The notes under the pieces: generated by a model | The model's input: the letters and a program-made list of their open reading frames with translations, nothing else | Database searches by the model: none | What the model was told of the DNA's origin: nothing | Shown: piece by piece, positions 1 through 6,757 of the stretch | Layout: the number at the start of each line of letters is the position of its first letter | Position numbering within the stretch: position 1 is the stretch's first letter | Program-made: the position numbers and the translations under genes | Source: Bacillota bacterium | GTDB lineage: Bacteria > Bacillota > Clostridia > Oscillospirales > Ruminococcaceae | NCBI GenBank assembly: GCA_029550985.1 | Contig: JAKPGH010000286.1 | Coordinates: 1 to 11,623, forward strand | DNA: 11,623 nucleotides | Direction: 5' to 3'

Positions 1-289
1 TGCACAAGCAAGTGCCAATGACGGCGGGAATCAAGCTCTCCACCACATTGACCCAGAAAAGAGGTAGTTTACCCGATAGCTTTGTGTCCAAACTGTCCAA
101 CAGAAGAAGGTACGATAAAATGTAAACGGATAAAAACAGAATCGAAAGACAAAAAGTAAAAATCAAAAGGGTGCTTTTTATCTTACCGTCTTTGGTGGGC
201 AGGAAGATACTCCAAAAGGCGTCGCCTCGTTTTTTCCATTGTTTCTGGCACTCCAGCCGGGGTAGGGGCAGAGAAGGTTGTTTTGCCAT
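1..289 (-). CDS. Membrane protein of unknown function, N-terminal part only (runs off left edge)
   Basis: An open frame begins with ATG at 289 and stays open for 96 codons to the window edge, so the C-terminus is missing. The visible part has a basic, Lys/Arg-rich N-terminal stretch (about residues 10-35), a strongly hydrophobic segment (about 39-65, rich in Leu, Ile and Phe, starting near STLLIFTF) and the start of a second hydrophobic segment (about 75-96). This suggests a cytoplasmic N-terminus followed by a membrane hairpin. An in-frame GTG two codons upstream (295) is an alternative start; the Shine-Dalgarno match (GGATGAG) is only moderate. The gene follows the solute-binding protein gene by about 83 bp on the same strand, with a hairpin between them, so it is probably the distal gene of the importer operon. 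I do not recognise the family. A sensor, an extra transport component or a membrane enzyme are all possible. Confidence 0.6.
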   Translation of the reverse strand, partial: MAKQPSLPLPRLECQKQWKKRGDAFWSIFLPTKDGKIKSTLLIFTFCLSILFLSVYILSYLLLLDSLDTKLSGKLPLFWVNVVESLIPAVIGTCLC

Positions 290-317
290 TGCCACTCATC
301 CGTTCTGATGGAAATAA

Positions 318-349
318 CATCAGGCAGCGGGTCAACCCGCCGCCTGATG
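318..349 (-). terminator. Intergenic hairpin, attenuator or partial terminator
   Basis: Two nested inverted repeats form one long stem. The outer arms are CATCAGGC and GCCTGATG, the inner arms GCGGG and CCCGC, with a single A/C mismatch and a 4-nt loop. In the minus-strand transcript the hairpin is followed by UUAUUU, a weak U tract. It sits 23 bp after the stop codon of the solute-binding protein gene and about 28 bp before the next start. Such structures after solute-binding protein genes commonly lower distal expression or protect the upstream message from 3' exonucleases. The imperfect U tract argues for partial rather than complete termination. Confidence 0.65.
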
Positions 350-372
350 CAATGACAGCCGGGCCACTTGCA

Positions 373-1674
373 TTATTTTGCAGGGCTCTTGGACAGCCAG
401 TAATCCCAGAAATCTTTGGCATCCAGGAAGAAATCGTAGATTCCTTCGATGTCGCAGGGAATGGTGTTGATATCGTTGACGCCAAAGGGATTGTTGGGGT
501 TGGTGTAGTCGCTGCGGATGGACCAGTTGCCTTCTTTGGTAAAGGGCTTAAATCCAGGGCCGTTTCCATCGGTTCCGCCCATCAGGAAGCGGATAAACAG
601 ACGAGCCCCTGCGGGGTTGTCACAACCTTTGACAACGTACAGGTAGTTGGTATTCATCACTGCGACAAAGGGGTCCAAATTGTCGACCCAGGCGATGTTC
701 CAGCCGTTGTCATCCCGATTGGTGATTTTGCCGGCGGAGCAGAATCCCAATGTATCGATTCCGGTGGAACCAGCGCCGTGTACGGCCTCCACAATATCGT
801 CGCCGTCACCGATAAAGGTGAGCTTGCATTGACTCAAACGGTAAAGGAATTCGTAGCCGGCGTTGTTTTCGGGCACACCGGGGGTTTGAGATGCGTCGTA
901 GGTGTACTCCAGAGGTTTGCCGTAGGCTTTCTCGTAGGCTTGGGCCATTTCGTCGGACATGAGAATCATATGGCAGTACAATGCCATATAAGTATCGTTG
1001 GAGCTGGGATTTTCAAACACCAGGTTGTATTTGTTGTTGCCGTTTTCATCCTTCTCGATGATTTTCCACCAGTTGTCGACGGGGGCCGATTCATGCAGTT
1101 GGGTGTTGTAGTACCAGAAGTTGAGCCCCGCATAAAAGGGCATTCCGTATTTCAGCAACTCCGGATCAATTTTGGAGCAGATGTCGGTGGGGTAATAGTT
1201 TTCCAGATAACCGGCAGGGAAAAAGTTGTAGTAAATTTCTCCCGCGCTGTCCTTGCACTGAAGGACATCGGCATTAATATTGTTGCTTTTCGCTTCAATT
1301 TCGATTTTTGAAATCGCTTCGTTCTGGTCAAAGTCGGTGGCGACCGCCTTCAGCTCGGGATATGCTTCCATAAAGGCTTCGCAGGTGCGGGGCATACGGC
1401 TGGAAATGGAATAAATGGTAATTTCTCCGCCCTCCTGTTTGGCAAGCTCGTAAAGCTCTTCGTCGGTCATGTCGTTCCACTTGTCGTCTTCGTTACTGCT
1501 GGTGGCGGTACTGTTTGCGTTGGATTTGTCTGGCGCAGAAGTGGAAGTGGCAGAATCCGGGGCTTTGGTAGATTGACTGGCCGCTGGGGAGGAAGCAGTG
1601 CTTTGACATCCAAAGAGAACAGTACTGCACATCAGTGCAGCGACACAAAGTGCCTGGATCTTTTTCATATTCAT
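373..1674 (-). CDS. ABC importer extracellular solute-binding lipoprotein (family 1, AfuA/FbpA/PhnS-like)
   Basis: This 433-residue protein is the ligand receptor of the importer encoded just upstream. It has a lipoprotein signal peptide: basic MNMKKIQ, a hydrophobic core, then the lipobox LFGC with the lipidated Cys at residue 23. A Ser/Thr/Ala/Asn-rich linker (about 25-62) tethers it outside the membrane. The ligand-binding domain starts near residue 68 (MTDEELYELAKQEGGEITIY), a pattern typical of ferric, hexose-phosphate and 2-aminoethylphosphonate receptors. The start at 1674 is supported by AAAGGAG with 8-nt spacing; an ATG four bases upstream is in another frame. The ligand cannot be read from sequence. 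A phosphorylated solute is favoured by the phosphatase-type enzymes in the divergent operon, but ferric iron or a polyamine-like ligand are not excluded. Confidence 0.88.
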   Translation of the reverse strand: MNMKKIQALCVAALMCSTVLFGCQSTASSPAASQSTKAPDSATSTSAPDKSNANSTATSSNEDDKWNDMTDEELYELAKQEGGEITIYSISSRMPRTCEAFMEAYPELKAVATDFDQNEAISKIEIEAKSNNINADVLQCKDSAGEIYYNFFPAGYLENYYPTDICSKIDPELLKYGMPFYAGLNFWYYNTQLHESAPVDNWWKIIEKDENGNNKYNLVFENPSSNDTYMALYCHMILMSDEMAQAYEKAYGKPLEYTYDASQTPGVPENNAGYEFLYRLSQCKLTFIGDGDDIVEAVHGAGSTGIDTLGFCSAGKITNRDDNGWNIAWVDNLDPFVAVMNTNYLYVVKGCDNPAGARLFIRFLMGGTDGNGPGFKPFTKEGNWSIRSDYTNPNNPFGVNDINTIPCDIEGIYDFFLDAKDFWDYWLSKSPAK

Positions 1675-1721
1675 ACATGGTTCTCCTTTCTGCTTATGCC
1701 AATAAATGTGCTCCGGTCCAA

Positions 1722-2840
1722 TTAAACCGCAAGCTTAATTAACCGCGTGCTTTTTTCGTCGTAGATGTTCATCTTGTTGGGGTCGATGTTCAGGTAAACC
1801 GTTTGATTGATGTGGTAATCGGCCAGACCAATCTGCTTTGCCAACAATTCCTGCTTATCCACCACAAGGGTAACCAGAGTTTCGGAACCGGCGGGCATAC
1901 TGGCGTAAACCTTTGCTTCAATGGCGCCTGGGGAGGGCTGTTCTTCGATGATAACCTGTTCGGGGCGCAGGCCGATGACACAGGAGAACTGACCTTCCGG
2001 AATGGGTTCATTGGTGAAATGCTCTTTTTCGAACACGTAGCTGCCCAAATCGGAATCCACATATAGCCGACCGTTTTCCAACCTGCCGGTAGCTTGGATA
2101 AAGTTGATCCTGGGGTTTCCGATAAAGTCGGCGGCCTGCAGGTCAATGGGGTTCATGTAAAGCTCCATAGGTGGCGCTACCTGAGCAAGGGACCCTTCCT
2201 TGAAAAGAGCTATTTTGGTGGACATGGTAAGAGCTTCCACCTGGTCGTGGGTAACATAAATGATGGTGGTGCCCATTTCGTTGTGGAGCCGCTTTAGCTC
2301 GGAGCGCATGTCGATGCGCAGCTTGGCATCTAGATTTGAAAGCGGTTCATCCAGCAGCAACAGTTTGGGATTGGAGGCAATGGCACGGGCAATGGCCACC
2401 CGCTGCTGCTGGCCGCCGGAAAGCTCGTTGGGGTACCGATCGCACAACTCATGAATTCGCATCAGTCGCAGGGCATTCATGACCCGTTCGTCAATTTCCT
2501 GAGCGGGGAGCTTTTTAATTTTCAGTCCAAAGGCCACGTTTTTATATACCGTCATGTGCGGCCAAAGGGCATAGCTCTGAAACACCAGGTTAAGGCCCCG
2601 CTTGCTGGGTTCTTCATAATAGGCATCGTCGCAGTTGATGACTTCCCGGCCGTCTATTAGCATCCTTCCGTTTTGGGGCTTTTCCAGACCGGCGATCACC
2701 CGAAGGGTGGTGGTTTTGCCGCAGCCGGAGGGCCCCAGCAGGGTCATAAAGTCGCCGTCCTCAATGACCAGGTTAATGTTTTTGAGGACATGGTTGTCGC
2801 CATAAAATTTATCTATGTTAATCAGCTCTATTTTACTCAT
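1722..2840 (-). CDS. ABC importer ATP-binding subunit with C-terminal TOBE domain
   Basis: This 372-residue ATPase powers the importer. All nucleotide-binding motifs are intact: Walker A GPSGCGKTT (36-44), Q-loop Gln88, signature LSGGQQ (140-145), Walker B LLLLDE with catalytic Glu165, D-loop SNLDAK, and switch His198 in VTHD. After about residue 240 there is a C-terminal extension of about 130 residues containing a TOBE-type region (near IGLRPEQVII). This is characteristic of the PotA/UgpC/FbpC/AfuC group, where it can bind regulatory ligands. The start ATG at 2840 has AAAGGA upstream at normal spacing. It lies 33 bp after the permease gene and 47 bp before the solute-binding protein gene, consistent with one operon. 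The length is normal and there is no sign of damage. Confidence 0.93.
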   Translation of the reverse strand: MSKIELINIDKFYGDNHVLKNINLVIEDGDFMTLLGPSGCGKTTTLRVIAGLEKPQNGRMLIDGREVINCDDAYYEEPSKRGLNLVFQSYALWPHMTVYKNVAFGLKIKKLPAQEIDERVMNALRLMRIHELCDRYPNELSGGQQQRVAIARAIASNPKLLLLDEPLSNLDAKLRIDMRSELKRLHNEMGTTIIYVTHDQVEALTMSTKIALFKEGSLAQVAPPMELYMNPIDLQAADFIGNPRINFIQATGRLENGRLYVDSDLGSYVFEKEHFTNEPIPEGQFSCVIGLRPEQVIIEEQPSPGAIEAKVYASMPAGSETLVTLVVDKQELLAKQIGLADYHINQTVYLNIDPNKMNIYDEKSTRLIKLAV

Positions 2841-2873
2841 AGTTGAATCCTTTCATTGATTTGTATGTCTGCA

Positions 2874-4697
2874 TTAACCCCAACTCTTGCCGATATCGGC
2901 GCCAAAGAATTTGTAGGCAATCCAGTAGGAAAGCAGGACAAAGACCAGAACACAAACCGAAACGGCGTCTGCCATCTGGGGCAGGGCGTCCTTGTTGTAG
3001 GTGTAGGCAAGATAGGATAGAGTGCGATTTTTAGGAGTAATGAGAAGGATAATCAAATCCAACTCCTTGGCGATGCTGATGAATACCAGCATAAATCCGG
3101 AAATAAAGCCCTGCTTTGCCAGAGGAATCACAATGCTGCCCATTCTTCGCCAAAAGCTGGCGCCGGCAATATCGGCGGCTTCCTCCAGCTCTACGCCGAT
3201 TTGCAGCATGTTGGCGGTGCCGGCCCGGCTTGCAAAGGGAAAGTGCTTGACGACGGAGGTCAACACCAGAACGGTGAAGGTGCCGTAAAGGGAAGGCACA
3301 ATGCCTTTTAGGTGGGGAACGCTCCACATGGACAGGTAAATGGCGGAAAACGCAATGGAAGGCATCAGATACGGTACAAAGACCAGCTGTTCGGTGGTCT
3401 TTCCATACCACTTCCCCCGCCCGCGTGAACTGATGTAACCCAGGAACTGCCCCGAAAAAGCGGTGATAACGGAGGAGATGATGGTGAGCTTGATGGTATT
3501 CCACAGCGCGTTGATAAAGACGGGATTGCGGAAAATGCCCGGTGTATGGTTGGTGCGGCTGTTGGGGTCTACTTCTCCGATCCAGTTGTACAGGGTGAGA
3601 TTGTCCCATCCATACCCTCTGCCGGTGCTGACCTGGAATGTTTCCATCACCAAAATCAGCATGGGCACCACCATGGCCAGCAGAAGAAATACGGCTAAAA
3701 ACACGAGGAGGGGGATTTTGGCCTTGCCAAGTGACATGGGAGTGCGCCTGGTGCCCTTGCCCCCAACAGTTTCATAAGATTTGCGGGTACCCACCACCCG
3801 CTGGTTGGCAAATATGGTTCCGGAGGCCATTATAATCAGCAATAGCGCCATGGCGTATCCCAAGCCGGCCTGACGGTTGTTGATGGCGTCGTGCATTTTG
3901 GTGGCTAGGGTAAAGTAGCCGATCCTCATCCCCAGGTTGGCCGCCACGCCAAAGGAACCGACTGACTTGGAAAGAGTCATAATGGTGGCGGAGAGAATAG
4001 CCGGTGTCACCAGCGGCAGAGTGATATAGCGCAAAATTTGCAATTTATTGGCGCCTTGAATTTCTCCCATTTCTTCCAACTCGGAGTTGACCGAGCGCAA
4101 AGAAGAGGAGACCATTATGTAAGAAAAGGCATAGTAGTGTAGCGTCATAACCAGAATAATGGCGATGGGGCCGTAGGCCAGCCAATCGGGAATGGGGAGG
4201 CCCAGCCCCTGCAAAAATCCCGGCGTACCGCTGCGTTCGTTGCGAAATACGGCAAGCCAAGACATGGATTTGCACCAAGAGGGAATCATGTAAGGAATGA
4301 TGATAAGCATTCCGATAAAGTCTTTACAAGGCAAATCGGAACGGACCATCAGCCAAGCCAGCAGCGCACCCAAAGGTACTGAGATGGCAGAGGTGATGAT
4401 GCCAATCAGCAGCGAGTTGCGCAGAGGCTGCCACAATAAAGCCGAGGAAAGATTACTGGCAAACAACTGCTTCCAATAATAGAGGGTGAAGTCTCCCACC
4501 TTACCGTTTACCCTGCGCAACTCGCTTTGCGCCAAAGTAAAGGTTGTTTGAATCATCTGCAGCAGGGGGATAATAATCAGACAGACCAGTAGAATGAGGG
4601 AGATGAGCACAATCATATTGAATGGGTTGGTGACCACATTCAATACCAGATTTCTAAGCCGCTTGCCCGTGAGCGGTTTTCGCGCAGGTCCTTTCAC
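2874..4697 (-). CDS. ABC importer permease, two fused transmembrane domains (AfuB/FbpB type)
   Basis: This 607-residue integral membrane protein forms the whole translocation pore. It carries two binding-protein-dependent permease domains in one chain, each with several hydrophobic segments and an EAA loop that docks on the ATPase. The first loop is at about 210-228 (MGEIQGANKLQILRYITLP), and the second, more canonical, at about 506-525 (EEAADIAGASFWRRMGSIVI). The halves are joined near residues 300-330, a charged Gly/Lys/Arg-rich stretch. Duplicated single-chain permeases are typical of ferric (FbpB), hexose-phosphate (AfuB) and thiamine (ThiP) importers. The start is GTG at 4697 with GAGGTG five bases upstream. 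It is the first gene after a consensus promoter and operator, separated from them by a leader of about 260 nt. Confidence 0.92.
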   Translation of the reverse strand: MKGPARKPLTGKRLRNLVLNVVTNPFNMIVLISLILLVCLIIIPLLQMIQTTFTLAQSELRRVNGKVGDFTLYYWKQLFASNLSSALLWQPLRNSLLIGIITSAISVPLGALLAWLMVRSDLPCKDFIGMLIIIPYMIPSWCKSMSWLAVFRNERSGTPGFLQGLGLPIPDWLAYGPIAIILVMTLHYYAFSYIMVSSSLRSVNSELEEMGEIQGANKLQILRYITLPLVTPAILSATIMTLSKSVGSFGVAANLGMRIGYFTLATKMHDAINNRQAGLGYAMALLLIIMASGTIFANQRVVGTRKSYETVGGKGTRRTPMSLGKAKIPLLVFLAVFLLLAMVVPMLILVMETFQVSTGRGYGWDNLTLYNWIGEVDPNSRTNHTPGIFRNPVFINALWNTIKLTIISSVITAFSGQFLGYISSRGRGKWYGKTTEQLVFVPYLMPSIAFSAIYLSMWSVPHLKGIVPSLYGTFTVLVLTSVVKHFPFASRAGTANMLQIGVELEEAADIAGASFWRRMGSIVIPLAKQGFISGFMLVFISIAKELDLIILLITPKNRTLSYLAYTYNKDALPQMADAVSVCVLVFVLLSYWIAYKFFGADIGKSWG

Positions 4698-4912
4698 AAA
4701 AACACCTCTTTCTTAGATAAGCCACCCATATGTATCCCGCACTATATCGAGGAGGGACTTCCTCCACAACCAACTTTGGACAGTTCCCGACAGAAGGGAG
4801 AGATAGGGACGGCGTCGCGGATTTGGATAGGTGGGAAACGGTTCCTATGAGAGAAATGCGATGCTGCTTTCTTTTTTTGAAAATTACCAGAAAAGAGTGT
4901 TACTTCATAGTA

Positions 4913-4932
4913 TTTCGATAACGCTTACGAAA
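4913..4932. promoter_or_regulatory. Second, weaker operator-like palindrome at the importer promoter
   Basis: TTTCGATAACGCTTACGAAA has outer arms TTTCG/CGAAA that pair perfectly and a central CG. Its 14-bp core CGATAACGCTTACG matches CGTAAACGTTTACG at 11 of 14 positions. Its centre is 24 bp from the centre of the main operator at 4938-4955. It could be an auxiliary site for the same regulator, about 25-44 bases into the transcript. Confidence 0.5.
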
Positions 4933-4937
4933 TGTCT

Positions 4938-4955
4938 TACGCAAACGTTTACGTA
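4938..4955. promoter_or_regulatory. LacI-family-like operator of the importer operon
   Basis: TACGCAAACGTTTACGTA is an 18-bp palindrome with one mismatched pair and the central CG typical of LacI-family operators. It matches the perfect palindrome in front of the HAD operon (8637-8650) at 13 of 14 core positions. It begins about eight bases downstream of the -10 box, at the predicted transcription start, where bound repressor would block initiation. Confidence 0.75.
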
Positions 4956-4962
4956 TATAATC

Positions 4963-4991
4963 ATTATAGATATTCGATTCTGTTTTGTCAA
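4963..4991 (-). promoter_or_regulatory. Consensus sigma-A promoter of the importer operon
   Basis: On the minus strand TTGACA (4991-4986) and TATAAT (4968-4963) are separated by exactly 17 bp, a complete match to the vegetative consensus. The -35 box begins two bases after the stop codon of the exporter gene, with no terminator between. The importer genes may therefore be expressed from this promoter and also by readthrough from the exporter operon. The operator immediately downstream suggests that strong intrinsic activity is held down by a repressor. Confidence 0.85.
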
Positions 4992-4993
4992 TA

Positions 4994-6757
4994 TCATTTA
5001 TATTTTTTAAACTGTTCGCAATAAAATTTATAATAAAAGCTATGGTTTTGTAACAACTCCTGATGGGTCCCCTGTTCGACCAGGCGGCCTTTGTCCATCA
5101 CCAGAATCAGGTCGGCATTTTCAATGGTAGAGAGTCGGTGGGCGATGACAAAGCAGGTTTTGCCCTTCATCAGCCGGTGCATGGCCTCGTTGATTTCCAA
5201 TTCCGTGTTGGGGTCTACGTTGGAAGTGGCCTCGTCCAAAATCAGCATATTGGCGTCAATCAGCATCGCTCTGGCAATGGTCAGCAGTTGCCGTTGCCCC
5301 TTGGAAAAGTTTTGGCCACCGTCCTCCAACAGGGTGTCATACCCCTGGGGAAGGGACATGATGTGCTGGTGAATTTTTGCTGCCTTGGCGGCAGCAATCA
5401 CCTGTTCCAGCGTGGCGTTCTCGTTGCCGTAGGCAATGTTTTCGTAAACGCTTCCGGAAAACAGCCAACTGTCCTGCAGCACCATGGCATAGGCCATCCG
5501 CAAATCCCGACGTATGACCTCTTGAATATTGGCCCCGTCCACGGTGATTTTCCCCGACTGCACGTCGTAAAACCGCATCAGCAGATTGACAACGGTGGTT
5601 TTCCCGGCGCCGGTGGGACCCACAATGGCGACAATGCTGCCTTTGGGAATATCGATGTTGATATCGTGCAATACTTCCTCTCCTTCGTTATAGTGGAAGG
5701 ACACTTTCTCAAAACCAATGTTTCCCTCCACGTCGGACAAGGGGAGGGCGTTCTTTTTGTCGGGAGCTTCGGGCGCCTCGTCCATCAGGCGGAACACCCG
5801 TTCGGCGGCGGCAGCGGCGGCCTGAATTTCACTGACAATGTTGGCGGCTTCCCGAATGGGCCCGGAAAATTTGCGGGAATAGAGAACAAAGGACGAGACG
5901 GCGCCCAAGGTAAGCTGTTGGGCAAGGCACAGCATTGCACCCAAAACGCTGCCGACGGCAAGAGAAATGTTGTTAATGAAGTTGACCATAGGCCCCAGAA
6001 GTACACTTTTTGCGTCGGCTTCGTAATAAGCGTCCATTGCTTCGATATTTTTCCGCTCAAAACGCCGGAGCATGGCTTCTTCACAGGCATAGGTGGCGAC
6101 GGTTCGTCCCGCCGTTACGCTTTCTTCCATCAAACCGCCCAATTCCCCCAGTTTTTGAGAGCGCCTGCGAAACAAAGGGTGCATCCGCTTCATTTGCCAG
6201 CGGGAAAACAGGGTAGTGACGGGAATGGTGACCAGCATGACCATCGACAGGGAAGGGGACAGAATCAGAAGCATGACCAGGGAACCCAGTACCGTGATGA
6301 CACTGGTGCATATTTGAATCAGGTCGGTGGAAAGGGATGCTCCGATGGTATCGACGTCGTAGCAGATGCAGCTGATGATATTTCCCACCGGGTGTTTGTC
6401 AAAGTAGGAGACGGGAAGTCTCATTAAATTTTGAAAAATGTCCTGTCGCAAACTTTGAACCACCGTCTGACTGAGGTGAATGAGCATCAGGGAAAGCAGG
6501 TAAGAGAGAAAAGCGGAGGCCGCATAACAAATCAGCATCCAGAAGCAATTGGAAAAAACGGCCGGGAAATTGACGCCCCCGGCTTTGGTGCCGATGGCAT
6601 CGATGGCGGCACCCGAGAGCATGGGAACGACCAAAGCCAGAAGGTTGGAGAGCAGCATCACCAAAAAGGCAACCAGAACCACGGCTCGTCGACGGGACAG
6701 ATAACGCCATAACCGGGCGACGACAGGCAGCACTTTTGGGTTGGAAGCTCCTTTCAC
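4994..6757 (-). CDS. Heterodimeric ABC exporter, subunit with canonical catalytic Glu (LmrD/BmrD/TM288-like)
   Basis: This 587-residue half-transporter has an N-terminal exporter membrane domain (hydrophobic segments within about 25-290) and a C-terminal nucleotide-binding domain. Walker A is GPTGAGKTT (380-388), Q-loop Gln428, Walker B LILDEA with catalytic Glu509, and switch His540 (IAHR). The signature is FSKGQ (484-488) instead of LSGGQ. In heterodimeric exporters a deviant signature in one subunit pairs with a deviant Walker B in the other to make the degenerate ATP site, and the upstream gene shows the matching change. I place the start at GTG 6757, which overlaps the previous stop as GTGA and has GGGGGG upstream. 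The frame extends further upstream, but that part overlaps the conserved end of the preceding gene. The substrate is unknown. Confidence 0.9.
   Translation of the reverse strand: MKGASNPKVLPVVARLWRYLSRRRAVVLVAFLVMLLSNLLALVVPMLSGAAIDAIGTKAGGVNFPAVFSNCFWMLICYAASAFLSYLLSLMLIHLSQTVVQSLRQDIFQNLMRLPVSYFDKHPVGNIISCICYDVDTIGASLSTDLIQICTSVITVLGSLVMLLILSPSLSMVMLVTIPVTTLFSRWQMKRMHPLFRRRSQKLGELGGLMEESVTAGRTVATYACEEAMLRRFERKNIEAMDAYYEADAKSVLLGPMVNFINNISLAVGSVLGAMLCLAQQLTLGAVSSFVLYSRKFSGPIREAANIVSEIQAAAAAAERVFRLMDEAPEAPDKKNALPLSDVEGNIGFEKVSFHYNEGEEVLHDINIDIPKGSIVAIVGPTGAGKTTVVNLLMRFYDVQSGKITVDGANIQEVIRRDLRMAYAMVLQDSWLFSGSVYENIAYGNENATLEQVIAAAKAAKIHQHIMSLPQGYDTLLEDGGQNFSKGQRQLLTIARAMLIDANMLILDEATSNVDPNTELEINEAMHRLMKGKTCFVIAHRLSTIENADLILVMDKGRLVEQGTHQELLQNHSFYYKFYCEQFKKYK

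Larger units (their letters stand above)
4698..4956 (-). other. Long 5' leader of the importer operon
   Basis: About 260 nt separate the predicted transcription start (near 4956) from the permease start codon. I see no convincing open reading frame and no recognised riboswitch or T-box core. A short hairpin (GGAGG at 4751-4755 with CCTCC at 4761-4765) and a weak ATAGG/CCTAT pair are the only local inverted repeats I noticed. A tiny frame, ATG at about 4729, ends in TGA overlapping the GTG start of the permease, but it lacks a clear ribosome binding site. The leader is long for a simple repressor-controlled operon, so post-transcriptional control is possible but not shown. Confidence 0.45.

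Noticed and set aside
283..1311. 342-codon open frame on the plus strand
   Set aside because: It is antisense to the solute-binding protein gene, which has a lipobox, a ribosome binding site and a family-like N-terminal domain. The plus-strand translation resembles no domain.
2451..2660. Small plus-strand frames within the ATPase gene
   Set aside because: They are shadows of a gene with a full set of ABC motifs and lack ribosome binding sites.
4698..4912. Riboswitch or T-box in the importer leader
   Set aside because: A GGGTGG string near the permease start recalled a T-box, but the ACCGCG continuation, terminator pair and specifier structure are absent, and no other riboswitch core was recognised.
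5063..6427. 454-codon open frame on the plus strand
   Set aside because: It lies wholly antisense to the exporter gene, whose Walker A, signature and Walker B motifs are clear. Its His/Gly/Gln-rich composition is typical of a shadow frame.
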